Shown here one piece after another: positions 10,615-22,120 of a stretch of DNA of 64,000 bases. The notes beneath the pieces were generated by a model. It saw nothing but the letters and a program-made list of their open reading frames with translations, ran no database searches and was not told the DNA's origin. The number at the start of each line of letters is the position of its first letter. Position 1 is the first letter of the stretch. Origin of the DNA: Bathynomus jamesi. Taxonomy: Eukaryota; Arthropoda; Malacostraca; Isopoda; Cirolanidae. Location of the stretch: NCBI GenBank assembly GCA_023014485.1, contig JAJOZX010003212.1, forward strand, positions 459,501 through 523,500, in the 5' to 3' direction. The position numbers and the translations under genes are program-made.

Positions 10615-13353
10615 CAGGGCTGCCACATTTGGTACTAACGTACCAGATTTGGTACTTTTAATGACTTACAAGTACGTTGGTACGACATTGATAAAATCTG
10701 GTTAATTTTGGTACTATTTGACCGACTTTTGAACTCCATTTCGGAGAAAAAATATTGCGTAAATTGATATTATGTAAATTGCAAATTTATTAAAAGTCTT
10801 ACTAGGAAAACGCTTACGATTCAATGTACATGATTTTATCCTTACTCCGCAGCCTTGGCGCGGACATTACGCTTACCATGTTTAAAACATGTAAACGCTC
10901 GGATGCCAGATTTCTTTCGACTTGAATTTTTAAAAAGCAGGTAATGTTGGGTCTAATGCCAGACATCATTTTTGGGATTTAATTTCAGAGCTCATAAATA
11001 CATATAAATATGTTAACTAAATTTCAACTTACTTTTACTCTATTTAAAGTTATAGTAGTGAGTTAAGAAGCTAAAGATATTTTTACTAAAATAAAATATA
11101 AGTTTACAAACAAAAATTTATAGCATCCCTGTGAATCGTCATTCGTCAATCAGTTTTGAGGTAATTATTTTGATGTATGGATTTGTGCTCATGCGTTTCC
11201 GTGAAAATTACATTATTACAACTTTTGCTCTAATTTTTGTTTTCTGATAACCCTTTTATAATGATTGAACAAAGTGTTGACGATAAATATGAATCAGATG
11301 ATAATTCTGATAAAGAAACACCACGTAAAAAATCACGTTATCCTTCATACGATCATAAATTTCAAGAAAAGTGGTTACATGATGAAAGATTCAAGTCTTG
11401 GGTAAGTAGATATAAAGAAAATAAAGAAAAAGCATTTTGCACTGTATGCAACTGTCAATTGGCAGGTAGTGTTACACTTTTTGAAAGACATAGTAAAACA
11501 GAAAAACATTTGAAAAATATTAATTTAAAAAATCAATGTAAAAAAGTTACAAATTATTTGCAACCCTCTACGTCTCATTTATTTGAGAAATAAGTTGCAT
11601 CAGCAGAATTAAAACTATGTGCTTTTATTGCCGAGCATAATCTTTCAAATGCGTGTCCAGATTCAAAGATTGCCAAAGAAATTAAATATGGTAGGACAAA
11701 GTCAACAGATACTTTTCGAAACGTTATAGGCAAAACATATTTTTTTAATCTTATATCACAGTTAAAGACGACTAAATTCTCTTTAATCATCGATGAATCC
11801 ACTGACATTTCGACTCTTAAACATCTTGTCCTGTTAGCTCGGTTGTATGATATACAGTGTCAGAAAACGTGTGATAAATTTTTAACTTTATTAGAAGTAA
11901 AGGATAGCACAGCACGGGGTATCTACAGTTTGATAATAAATTTTTTCATGAATAATATTCCAATTGAAATCTGATTGGGTTTGCGAGTGACAATGCAAGT
12001 GTAATGATGGGTGAAAAAGGGGTGTTCAAGCACTACTGAAAAAGAAAATCCCCAATCTTTTTGTTCAGGGCTATGTATGCCACTCTATGCACTTATGCAC
12101 TTCAATAGCATGCTCTGAGCTCCCAGTTTACTTGGAGAAATTAGCAAGAAATATTTACTCCTACATATCACATAGTCCAGAAAGAGTATCTGAATATGCA
12201 GAATTTAAAAAAATTATTGATACTCACCCCACAAGATATTACATCCTAGCTGCACTCGTTGGTTGTCATTAGAGGAGATGGTGAAAAGACTTTTAGAACA
12301 ATGAACGCACTTGTATTATATTTTACGTCTGCAGCACTTGAAGATGGCATGGCTTCAGCCTCTGTAATACTGCAAGCATTGCAGAACCCTATAACAAAGA
12401 TGTATTATGCCTTTCTAACTTTTATCCTTCCTGCCATAAATAAGATCAATTTGGAATTTCAAGCAGAGAGCTTTAGAGTTCACAAATTGTGCAACTCTCT
12501 TAATAGTAGTGTCAAGGCTATTTTGGGCAATTTTATTCAGAGAGAAGTAATGAAAAAACAAGATATTTCAAACATCGATTTTTGTAATCCTGTAAACTTT
12601 CTCAGCTTAGATACCGTAGAGCTAAAACAGAAGGCATACACTTGGAGTATTCATCTAATATTACAAAAGCAGAATTAGAAGAATTTAAACTCAAAATTTT
12701 GAACTTTTACATTTCATTAACAAAACAAATGTTCAAGCTGGAGGCATTAGATCCTTCAAACGTGAATCAAGGAAATCCAAAAACAATCATACCACTTGCA
12801 GTAAAATTTCCCAACATAATTAGAGAAAGTGACCTTGAAGAACTTTACAAAGAATAGAGAGAACTGACTCTAAATGAAATGCCAGGTTATGAAAATCTAT
12901 TAGAACCTGAAAAATAGTGGTATGTTGTTTCGAAGGAAAAGTGTGGAGATCAAATTCATCATTAGTTTTGATATATTTTCAAAACGGAGTTGATGTCTTT
13001 GCCACATTCCTCAGCTGCAGCTGAAAGAATATTCTCCCTAGTAAATAATATAAAAACCAAAAATAGATCTTCCCTTACAAAAAACTTTAACTGGATTACT
13101 ACAGACTAAGAATTTACTAGAAGGTTGTAGTAGCAAATTGTGGCAACCTTCTAAAGAACTGCTTGATCAGATAATTGATAATAAGAACTGGCGTCAATGG
13201 TGTGTGAATGAAGAATCAGATGAAGAAACTGCAAAATTTTAGTGAAATAAGGTAGGGGTTCTATTTTATTTTTATTTAGTACTTTTTATGATTTTCTGGT
13301 ACTAAAAGTTCATAAATTTTGGTACCTTTTAAAAAAGTTTTGTGGCAGCCCCG
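10615..13353 (+). mobile_element. hAT transposon, decayed
   Basis: The left end CAGGGCTGCCACATTTGGTA and the right end (inward) CGGGGCTGCCACAAAACTTT form an imperfect inverted repeat, with TGGTACT repeats next to both ends. The 8-bp flanks (TGTAGTCA and TTCGAAAC) do not match, so the target duplication has decayed or one end is rearranged. It encloses the transposase remnant at 11261-13245. Confidence 0.8.
11261..13245 (+). pseudogene. hAT transposase pseudogene (BED/C2H2-type)
   Basis: The first ATG at 11261 opens about 110 codons with a charged N-terminus, KWLHDERFKSWV, and a zinc-finger CTVCNCQLAG with a downstream H...H (FERHSKTEKHLK). After a stop at 11591 the sequence continues in broken frames with SLIIDESTDISTLKHL (first catalytic-acid region of hAT) near 11785-11830, then an insertion-domain-like stretch, and finally SAAAERIFSLVNNIKTKNRS near 13010-13060, the hAT dimerisation motif. 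Frameshifts at about 11590, 11970, 12060, 12270 and 12660 and the TAG at 12855 make it non-functional. The family resembles vertebrate ZNF862/KIAA1586-type proteins. Confidence 0.75.
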
Positions 13354-13503
13354 TTCGAAACCAATCTGCCCGCGCATCTGTCACTGGAAGGATCTCGTTG
13401 AATAGGCCCTCACTCACGTCTTCGCCTATTAAAGACTCAGTGAGTGTTCTTGTGAATAGACCATCACTTGTACTGCCTCTACTTTACGTTAGTTACCTTC
13501 AGG

Positions 13504-13697
13504 TAGGGTTGCCAGATTTTGTCCCGCAGAATGCGGACAAAATTTTTTCTGAGGTTTTTTTTAAGACCAATTTTTTTTTTTCAAATTGAAACTAGATTTC
13601 TTCAACGGTTGCAACAAACAAAATTAGAAATTTTTTATTAAAACAATGCTTAATAATGCTTGATTTTTGGATCAAATGCGGAACGTCTGGCAACCCT
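13504..13697. mobile_element. 194-bp hAT-like MITE with perfect target duplication
   Basis: The ends are TAGGGTTGCCAGA and its exact complement. A direct duplication CCTTCAGG lies at 13496-13503 and 13698-13705. The interior is T-rich with no coding. The ends and 8-bp duplication fit hAT-type mobilisation. Confidence 0.85.
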
Positions 13698-13705
13698 ACC
13701 TTCAG

Positions 13706-13879
13706 GCTACAGTGCAGGTAAATCTTTTGCTTAAGGCTCCCTACAGCCTTACAAATTTAAACAAATTATTTATAGCTCTCTGCATGGGCCTAACTTACTT
13801 AGCCTACAGTGTTCTTATAGTATCGTATTAGCCCAGCGCTATACAGCCTGTACCATTTGTACAAACCCTCAGCCTAACC
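13706..13879. other. No gene seen
   Basis: Continuation of the sequence left of the MITE, with repeated CAGCCTA(A)CC-like words. Nothing is recognisable as coding. Confidence 0.4.
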
Positions 13880-14641
13880 CAGTTTTTCCCAATTAGGGGT
13901 AACTAATTACACCCGCGGGGGTAATTTGACATTTTTCGGGGGTAACGAGGAGGCAATACAGTCGAATTACAAAAATTCGAAATTTGAAAATAGAATGTAT
14001 CGAAAATCCGAAAGCGAACGAACAAACGAACAATTAAAATTTCCCGCCCAATTGGTGAATGGTTCCGAATTCTGAATTTTTGCCCAGTCGAAAACATTCC
14101 AAAAGAGCCATTTGGTTTGGCGGAAGAAATCATCGAAATGAAGACGACAAGCTTCTCCAGATCAACTTCGAAAGTGAGCAGCCAAAGCTGTCTTCCTTTT
14201 GGACCGCTCGGAAGGGAGAATACTCCGTGGTTAGTTCAACTACGACGAGGATTTTGCTCCCGTTTTCCACCACTTACCCGTGCGAAGCAAGATTTTCTGT
14301 CCTGTTGTGTGAAAAGTAAACAGAGAAACAGGCTGCAGCCAGAAAACGACATCAGATGTGCACTCACTAAGCTGTGGCCGCGCTTGGATCAGATGATCAA
14401 CGATAGGAAGCGTCACTTTTCCCATGAATTGTTTCTGCTATGTGTGTTGCTGTTCGGCAATGTTGCAGGCCTGTTTGTAGTTTGACTAATTAAAATGTGA
14501 CTGAAATAGTAAGTTTCTTTCTCTTTCTCAGGTTAAAAAGATAAATTTGTGGCGTCCTTCTGACTGAACAGCGGTCCGGGGTAACGAGGATTTGAAACTT
14601 TTTCAGAATGTGGTAACGTTGAAAACTAATTGTGAACCCTG
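13880..14641 (+). mobile_element. hAT element remnant with ZBED5/SCAND3-like transposase tail
   Basis: The left end is CAGTTTTTCCCAATTAGGGG and the right end (inward) CAGGGTTCACAATTAGTTTT. Between them (about 14059-14485, two frames) lies KLSSFWTARKGEYSVVS, then RILLPFSTTYPCEARFSVLL and KQRNRLQPENDIRCAL, the C-terminal hAT dimerisation region of ZBED5/SCAND3-type transposases. The catalytic part is absent, so the copy is internally deleted. The flanks GCCTAACC / CCCTAACC suggest a decayed 8-bp duplication. Confidence 0.7.
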
Positions 14642-15429
<788 letters not shown>

Positions 15430-15984
15430 ATTTGACAAAAATAAATAGATACCTTTAGTTTTTTTCACCATAGTTTTTTATTTGATAATTAAAGTCAATA
15501 AATAATAAAAAATTTATTGAATGAATATATTTAGAATGGTGTTGCTTTCCCCTTTTCCATTATGTAAAGGTGACACACGTTCTGGCATTCCATTGATGAG
15601 CTTTGCCATTCGCTCTTGACGACGATCATCGTGGTGCCTATTTACTTTAGTCAACCCTCTGTAGTATGTTTGATCTCTAAAATCCGCTAAAATAAACTAC
15701 AAAATTAAATAGTTAATTAAAACCTACAATGTTCCACCTTTCTAAACGAGTCATGCAAATTAAAACAAAATATAAATAGATAAAATTCAACACTGGAGCT
15801 ACTCATACTTAATTAAAATCATCAACATTCAACCTACAATCAGTATGATCTAAATAGCGACAAAACACACCGATGAATGGCACTGTGATTTATACAGGGT
15901 GTCCAGCTTGAAATTTGCAAGTTATATATATATATATATATATATGAAAATTATTTCACGAAAGTGACACATGAAAAATATTTA
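15430..15984. other. No gene seen; isolated mariner-like end
   Basis: AT-rich. At about 15893-15910 a TACAGGGTGTCCAGCTTGAA stretch looks like a lone mariner terminus, and no partner was found. (TA)n at 15925-15946. Confidence 0.4.
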
Positions 15985-16023
15985 TGATGAATAAAACCAC
16001 GAAGGGAAAAGAAACACAAAGGG

Positions 16024-16063
16024 GTGCTCAAGCGCTTTCGTCTAATGACATCCTCAGGAACAC
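16024..16063 (-). ncRNA. Hammerhead ribozyme, type I minimal (PLE family 2)
   Basis: On the minus strand the order is GTGTTC (stem I), CTGAGGA, T, stem II GTC/GAC with ATTA loop, GAAA, G-CG-C stem III, TT, GAGCAC (stem I partner). All core positions agree with the consensus and stem I has six pairs including one G-U. Cleavage is predicted before GAGCAC. Confidence 0.75.
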
Positions 16064-16064
16064 T

Positions 16065-16104
16065 CTGTTCCTGAGGATGTCATTAGACGAAAGCGCTTGA
16101 GCAC
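16065..16104 (+). ncRNA. Hammerhead ribozyme, type I minimal (PLE family 2)
   Basis: Plus-strand mirror of the preceding ribozyme: CTGAGGA at 16071-16077, stem II GTC/GAC, GAAA at 16089-16092, GAGCAC at 16099-16104. The stem I 5' strand CTGTTC differs by one base from GTGTTC, leaving fewer pairs. Confidence 0.7.
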
Positions 16105-16138
16105 CCCTTTGTGTTTCTTTTCCCTTCGTGGTTTTATT

Positions 16139-16182
<44 letters not shown>

Positions 16183-16184
<2 letters not shown>

Positions 16185-16630
16185 ACGCCGGTGTGTGTGT
16201 TTGGTTAGGAAGAAAGAAGCACAAAGCATTAGGGAATATTCCATATGACCGATTGTAGCATTTCTATCAATGGAAAGCCGTCATTTTGGGAAAATAACAA
16301 ATGAGGACAACTGTGAAGTGATCTGGATCGGTCCTTCCTTCTTCAAGTCTCGATAATTCTCAACTTTTGGAATTCTTCTTAATTCGTAAAGTTTAAAATT
16401 TTAAAAAGAAAGTTTTTATCACTCCCATTTTATTTCTAAAAGGATTATAGAGAGCGTCCCGTTTCAAAGAAGGCCGGCAAGTCATTCCGTCTGGTTTCCT
16501 GCTGGAAGATGTATTTCGTCATAGTTCGGATAGTTTGTCCGGTATTGGATGAAAGGCTTAAAAGATTCGTCTGTATACACCACCAGCAGCCATTTCCAGC
16601 ATCTGATGTAACATGTTATTTCTGGTTAAG
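16183..16630. other. No gene seen
   Basis: Begins with a short (TG)n. No coding or known repeat recognised. Confidence 0.45.
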
Positions 16631-16676
<46 letters not shown>

Positions 16677-16805
16677 GAATGAACTCATGAAAAGAAAAAC
16701 TATGGTATTTGTCATTTACCATTACTTATTCGGACTATAGTGGATTTAATTATCCCAGAAGAGTTCCTTGTTCCATGCACGGCGGTCTGTGTGTATCATA
16801 TATAA

Positions 16806-16873
<68 letters not shown>
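16631..16873. repeat. (TA)n, R3 copy, (TA)n
   Basis: (TA)n at about 16631-16674, a single R3 outer unit at 16676-16797 (CATGCACGG and GACTATAGTGG motifs), then (TA)n to 16873. R3 is again framed by TA repeats. Confidence 0.75.
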
Positions 16874-16876
<3 letters not shown>

Positions 16877-17119
16877 GTTCCCGAAGAACCGATTCGCCTC
16901 TATTTAAAAGGGCATATCTTGGCGGAAAAACAAAGAAAAAGTGAGAGGAAAGACAGAGGAAAAAGAAAGGGTGGAGGGACAGTCGAAGTGGAAAAAGATC
17001 AAGGATGACAAGCTCCATCATCCTTGGGTGCTAGGGCCGGGAGGGCGCACGTGAAACCTCCAGGAACAAGCACGTACAAACGAGCACAAAGAGCACGAGC
17101 TTAGAACCCCCTTGCGGGG
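16874..17119. other. No gene seen
   Basis: Purine-rich then GC-richer sequence between two (TA)n tracts; nothing recognised. Confidence 0.4.
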
Positions 17120-17145
17120 ATATATATATATATATATATATATAC

Positions 17146-17180
<35 letters not shown>
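17120..17180. repeat. (TA)n(CA)n tract at LINE 3' end
   Basis: The simple repeat abuts the 3' end of the LINE copy to its right, consistent with a repeat tail used by the element or generated at its insertion. Confidence 0.85.
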
Positions 17181-18419
17181 CTTGTTGCTGTTCCGTGCGT
17201 TGGTCTCTTCACACGAAGGCCCCGCCTCTAGGTCTGGCTTAGTGGAGGCGCGAGTTGCTTTCTTGCGCTCTCTACCGTACATAGCCAGGTACACCCGGAT
17301 CATCTGATACCGTCCTGAGCCAGGCATCTAGTCTTCTCTTGAAGACTTCAACTTTGACCCCTGTAACGTTTCTGAGGTCCTTAAGTAGCTGGTTAAAAAG
17401 TTTTGATCCCCTGACAACCAAGCTATTTTCCTTCAGTGTTGAGGAGGTCCCTTGTCGCGTCTTTAATTTGGAAACACTACACATCCTGCCTTTCCTATTT
17501 TCCAGCGTTGTTTGGATGGTAATTGGGTTTAGTTTAAGGTTTATTACCAGTTTCTCGATCATTTTCCATATGTAGATTATGGTGTACCTCTTTCTTCTTC
17601 TTTCCAGGGAGTACAGATTTAGTTTACGTAGTCTTTCCGAGTAGTTGAGTTCTTTGCAGCCATCAATCTTGGCTGTGAAATGTCTCTGAGTTTCTTTTAG
17701 TTTATTAGTTTCTTCCTTTTTATGTGGGGACGTCAAAACTGAGCAGTATTCAAGTTTTGGTATAATCAGTGTTTTTAGCAGGGAAATCATTACTGTCCTG
17801 TCCCTTTTTTGAACGTTCTCAGTACCTGTCCCTCTACTCTTTTTGCTTTATTTATCGCTATCTGATTTTGTGTTTCGAATTTGGCATCATCGGTCATTAT
17901 TGTCATTATTACCCCGAGATCGATCGCTTTTGTGCTTCTCTGAATTACCTGTCTATCTGGAGCATAATATGCAGTCTGTTTAAGTTCCTCTTTTCTACCA
18001 TATCTCAAGAGCTAAAATTTCTTGGTGTTAAATGTCATGTTGTCTTCTGACCATTTGTATATTTTGTTCGTGTCCCTCTGCAAGGCCTCCACTTCATTTA
18101 CATCGCTGATTTTTCTGCTGATCTTTGTATCGTCTGCAAAGGATGTTACTATACTGTTGCTGTTTACTCCGCTGTCTATGTCCGTTAGCATGATAATGAA
18201 CAGGAGTGGGGCCAGTACTGTACCTTGTGGTACTGAACTGCGTACTTCCGATTCTGATAATGATATACCTTGAATTTTGACCGCGTGTAGACGTTCTCTG
18301 AGAAAGTTGTAGATCCATCTTTCTACTTTGCCTATTATTCCCATCCATTTCATTTTATGTGCTATTATATTGTGATCACATTTGTCGAAAGCTTTAGCAA
18401 AATCCGTGTATATGACATC
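17181..18419 (-). pseudogene. Non-LTR retrotransposon RT (LINE family 1), 5' truncated
   Basis: Read right to left, the palm domain has DVIYTDFAKAFDKCDHN, VPQGTVLAPLLF and the catalytic FADDTKI (about 18130-18150). The thumb and C-terminal region follow (LEYCSVLTSP, NLYSLERRRKR, GVPGYVR), ending near 17275. One frame covers 17272-17790 and another 18012-18419, with a frameshift and stops between. It is a CR1/Jockey-like LINE with its N-terminus and endonuclease missing. The same family is at 2610-3375. The 5' end stops abruptly at repeat R1 (18420). Confidence 0.8.
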
Positions 18420-19260
18420 AGTAGTATGACCGCAAAATGGGAGAGTGTAAAAATGTTGCAAGTGGTTATGCAACAAAGGGGGAGGGGGTTATGCAACAAG
18501 GGGGAGGGGTTATCCCCAAGCTGCAATGAAGGGAGGAGGGAGCATTGGGGGGAGAAGGGAGGATGACTTCCCCCCAAAGGGGTAACCTCAACCTAAGAGA
18601 GGGAGAGAAAGGACAAGGAGGAGGGTCTTTGGGGGAGAAGTTGGGATGTCCTCAGTAGTATAGCCGCAAAATGGACGAGTGCAAGTTGCATTTGTAATAT
18701 TACGTAATGTTGCAAGAGTGCCACCCACCCCCTTTGTTGCAAGAGTGCCAACCCCCACCCCTTTGTTGCAAAACCTCTTTGGAGGAGAAGGTGGGAGTGC
18801 CTCACCTCCCAAAGGGGCCTGTTTGGGGGAGAAGGGGACGCCTCTCCCCCCAAAGGGGCAGAAAGAGAAAGAGAGAGAGGAAGGTGGAGAGAGACCCAGA
18901 GGAGGGTCTTTGCTCGGGTGGAAGCCAAGCTCATATGACATCTTCAGCCACCCGCCGCCCTCTTATAGGGTCCCAAACAGCCAGTTGGCGGCTGAGTTGC
19001 CAGATAACGCCATGTGTTTAATTATTGTTCAGCTATTTGGCTGCTGAGTTGCCAGATAACGCCATGTGTTTAATTATTATTCAGCCATTTGGCTGCTGAG
19101 TTGCCAGATAACGCCATGTGTTTAATTATTATTCAGCTATTTGGCTGCTGAGTTGCCAGATAACGCCATGTGTTTAATTATTATTCAGCCATTTGGCTGC
19201 TGAGCTACCAGATAACGCCATGTATTTTATTTAAAGCATATATTACAGTTGGTTGAGCTG
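18420..19260. repeat. Interspersed repeat R1, copy 1, with 52-bp tandem array
   Basis: It starts AGTAGTATGACCGCAAAATG and holds G-rich low-complexity blocks built on TTGCAACAAAGGGGG-like words; the start motif recurs at about 18653. A tandem array with period 52 (unit starts at 18996, 19048, 19100, 19152) follows, with core GTTGCCAGATAACGCCATG. R1 copy 2 is at 56064-56640. Neither copy has coding capacity. Both sit at the 5' end of a LINE fragment in the same relative orientation. Confidence 0.65.
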
Positions 19261-19382
19261 TCAGCCACATTACTTATCTAATCGCTAAAATAGTAATTAA
19301 TTTATTATTCTGTTTTAGAAACAAATGATATAAACGTGTTCAAGGAATAAGTAAAACACCATTACAACGTTCTGTTTGTTAA

Positions 19383-19871
19383 CCCTTAACCGCCGTGGTG
19401 CCCATATTTGGACACCTTCAAAATAATCGAAATATATTGAATAATTATTGTAATATCGTCTGCTACGCCGAGGTGGCCTTTCTTGAACACCTAACTGTAG
19501 ATGCCAGATACCTCTTTCGGCAATATCTCGGGTTTTTTTTTTTATTTCATGGCCTTTCCAAACGACGTTTGTCTTGAGGGAAATGTTAGTTCAAAACCAA
19601 AAATATTTTGAAGAATGGAATCATTTACAGGTAAGATACAATGTTCTAATAATTTTTAGGGCAAAAACATATATCCTGGATTGTAAATAAGATTGCTTTT
19701 ATTTAAAAAATATATTAGCATAAATATTAGATGTCATTAGAGTATAGTGCTAAAAAATGAGCAGCTAGGCTGGCAAAGTCCTCCTGGGCAAACGTTTTCT
19801 TTCATAGATTGAAAATTTTTGGGAAACTATTTTATTTTTTTAGAATAGTATTGATAGATATTTTGTAGACT

Positions 19872-19921
<50 letters not shown>

Positions 19922-21381
19922 TCAAACACTCTTTCCAGAAACTAGTGGATTATCCGAGAGGCCAGTCATTTCAATTGCAACAGGAAGCTTTTATGCTGGA
20001 AATCGCACTCGCAAGTCTCTATTTCTTGCAATTGCTGAAACAAGCGACGAAGAGAATGGCTCAGGAGACGAAGAAACAAACATTTTGGAAGAAAGAGGAC
20101 AGTCATAACAGTCGAGTTCAGAATCAGAACAGGAACAGGACCTTTCATCTTCTAGCACTGTTGTTTTATGTGTTGATAACAGTTCACCCTTGCCTTCATC
20201 ACATGTAAATGGTCGGAAGGAAGCCCTTCAAAAGAGAAATCCCATTTGGGAAAAGATTGAAGCACGGGATCCTATTCCACAACATCCAGATTTTGAGGAT
20301 AATATCTTGGTATCGGAAAATCCTGAAGATTGCTTGGTTAGTCCTTTTCAATTCTTTATGAAATTTATTGGTCTTGTGGCACTGTTCAATCAAGAAGGCT
20401 ACCTGGTCTATCATTCACCCAGGATAAAGAAATGAAGGCTAAGGGTAGAGGTACATTTGAAGAGTGGGATGCAAACGTAGATGGAATAAGAGTAACAGCA
20501 GTAAAATGGTTTGATAGTAGAGCTGTTACAACTTTGTCAACCTTTGCAACAGCAGAGCCTGTTGTTCAGAAAGAGAGGTTTGACCATCACCAAAAGGGAA
20601 AGATATCCATTATTTGCCCCAGTATTGTATATGAGTATAACAAAGCAATGGGTGGTGTAGACCTGCATGACCAATTGGTATCCTTGTATAGGTTTTCTTT
20701 TAAGTCTAAAAAGTATTATCATAGGATTGTTTGGCACCTGTTTGACATGGCACTGGTCAATGCTTGGCTACTGTACAGGCGATCATGTGATGATATGAGT
20801 GTTCCCCGTAAAAACCAAAATATTTTGGCACAATTCAAGGCTAGGGCAGCTAAATCTTTGATGTTTTCTGGTAAAGTAACTAAAAAATGTAAAAGGGGGA
20901 GACCATCTATAGAAGCCACAGAAGAACCGAAAAGAAAAATTGTTAACCAAGGTTTACCTATACCTGAAAATTATATAAGATTTGACAATCTTGGCCATTT
21001 ACCTAATGTTGGTTCAGTTAGACACATGTGTAAGATGATTGGTTGCAAAAGCAGAGTTATGACACACTGCCAGAAATGTAATGTATATTTGTGTATTACA
21101 CAAAAAAAGAATTGTTTTGCAGACTTTCATACAAAAAATTTGTAAAGTAATATTCAAATTTCATTATTATATTTGCAGAAAATGTTTTATTCTCCGTAGA
21201 TTTTCACATTAAATTTGTCTCGTGTGCCTAGGTGCCCAAAATAATCCACCTTCATTAATTCATTAAAAAAACAAAAATAAATTAATGTAAATACATACAT
21301 GCCTTATTGACTCCTGTTAGATCACAATTTTCAACAATTTAATTTTTTTCAGAGCTAAATAAAAATTTAGGCGGTAAAGGG
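19383..21381 (+). mobile_element. piggyBac-like element with TTAA duplication
   Basis: The ends are CCCTTAACCGCC and GGCGGTAAAGGG, with TTAA at 19379-19382 and 21382-21385, the exact signature of piggyBac insertion. Sub-terminal GGTGCCCA motifs occur near both ends. A (TA)n tract at 19877-19920 lies inside. The element is about 2.0 kb against a usual 2.4-3 kb. Confidence 0.9.
19925..21145 (+). pseudogene. piggyBac transposase with deleted middle
   Basis: The N-terminal portion (about 19925-20400) has an acidic/Ser-rich stretch and PEDCLVSPFQFFMKFIG, typical of the start of the DDE_Tnp_1_7 region. At about 20400-20440 it jumps to the C-terminal part, read intact from the ATG at 20432: VKWFDSRAVTTLST, AMGGVDLHDQ (third catalytic aspartate), then KYYHRIVWHLFDMAL and a terminal cysteine-rich domain (CKMIGCKSR...C..C...C). 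The segment with the first two catalytic aspartates is gone. The 237-codon C-terminal frame is uninterrupted, so the deletion is probably fairly recent. Confidence 0.85.
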
Positions 21382-21385
21382 TTAA

Positions 21386-21475
21386 TTAATGTTTATACAA
21401 TGGGGTGTATATATATGATCAAATAATAGAACGGAAAATATATAATCATACAAAGCATAGTATTAACAAAATAGA

Positions 21476-21506
<31 letters not shown>

Positions 21507-21507
21507 T
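21386..21507. repeat. Polinton-end tandem repeat fragment and (TA)n
   Basis: AATCATACAAAGCATAGTAT-type sequence here recurs several times at 24257-24470 on the far side of the PLE. This suggests the PLE inserted within one repeat tract. Confidence 0.5.
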
Positions 21508-21544
21508 GATGAATAAAACCACGAAGGAAAGGAAACACAAAATG

Positions 21545-21584
21545 GTGCTCAAGTGCTTTCGTCTAATGACATCCTCAGGAACAC
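21545..21584 (-). ncRNA. Hammerhead ribozyme, type I minimal (PLE family 2)
   Basis: Minus-strand order GTGTTC, CTGAGGA, stem II GTC/GAC, GAAA, G-CA-C, TT, GAGCAC. Stem I pairs GTGTTC with GAGCAC. It lies downstream of the GIY-YIG frame in the element's own orientation. Confidence 0.8.
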
Positions 21585-21707
21585 TGAAGTACATAAAAAG
21601 GTTAAGCCTATATATAGGTTACAGAAAGAAAAAAGAAAAAATAAATAACATACATACACACACACACACATATATATATAATATATACATACATATCTAT
21701 ATACAAA

Positions 21708-21743
<36 letters not shown>

Positions 21744-21829
21744 CAATAAACAGAGAAGTAAAAATAATAAAAAATTAAAAATTAAAACCTTAAAGGATTA
21801 CCAGTGAGGCGTACAGATTTGTAAGGAAA

Positions 21830-22105
21830 AATATCGATTTTTAGCACAAGATCAAATGGATTATAAAAATACAAATTTATACTGGAACTCTGCCGGGTTT
21901 TAACACAATGCTGCCTATGGTCAGGTTTCGATATATATAAAAAAAATAAAATGCAAATTAAAAGTTAATCGATTTTTAGCACAAGATCAAATGGATTATA
22001 AAAATACAAATTTATACTGGAACTCTGTCCGGGTTTTAACACATTGCTGCCTATGGTCAGGTTTCGATATATATAAAAAAATAAAATGCAAATTAAAAGT
22101 TAATA
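21830..22105 (-). repeat. Tandem duplication in PLE 3' UTR
   Basis: Two copies of about 135 bp, each with ATCGATTTTTAGCACAAGAT and CTGCCTATGGTCAGG. The inverted partner has the same duplication at about 23600-23870, so it existed before the inverted arrangement formed. Confidence 0.85.
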
Positions 22106-22120
22106 AAGTAGAAGACAAGT

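Larger units (their letters stand above)
15985..16143. repeat. Palindrome of two PLE (family 2) terminal repeats
   Basis: The arms 15985-16062 and 16068-16143 are practically perfect complements around a 5-base centre. Each arm equals the end segment of the PLE at 21507-24196. It is flanked by (TA)n on both sides. It holds one hammerhead on each strand. Confidence 0.85.

Noticed and set aside
14059..14319. Host gene exon with ZBED5/SCAND3-like sequence
   Set aside because: It lies inside inverted hAT-type ends, is frameshifted and covers only the transposase C-terminus, so it is a transposon remnant rather than a domesticated gene.
18588..18941. Long Pro/Ser/Gly-rich open frames on both strands
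   Set aside because: They come from low-complexity G-rich/C-rich DNA in repeat R1; both strands are open for the same compositional reason and codon patterns do not look protein-like.
18975..19230. Regular 52-bp repeats resembling a CRISPR array
   Set aside because: Units are contiguous without unique spacers and the context is eukaryotic transposon sequence; it is an ordinary tandem array.
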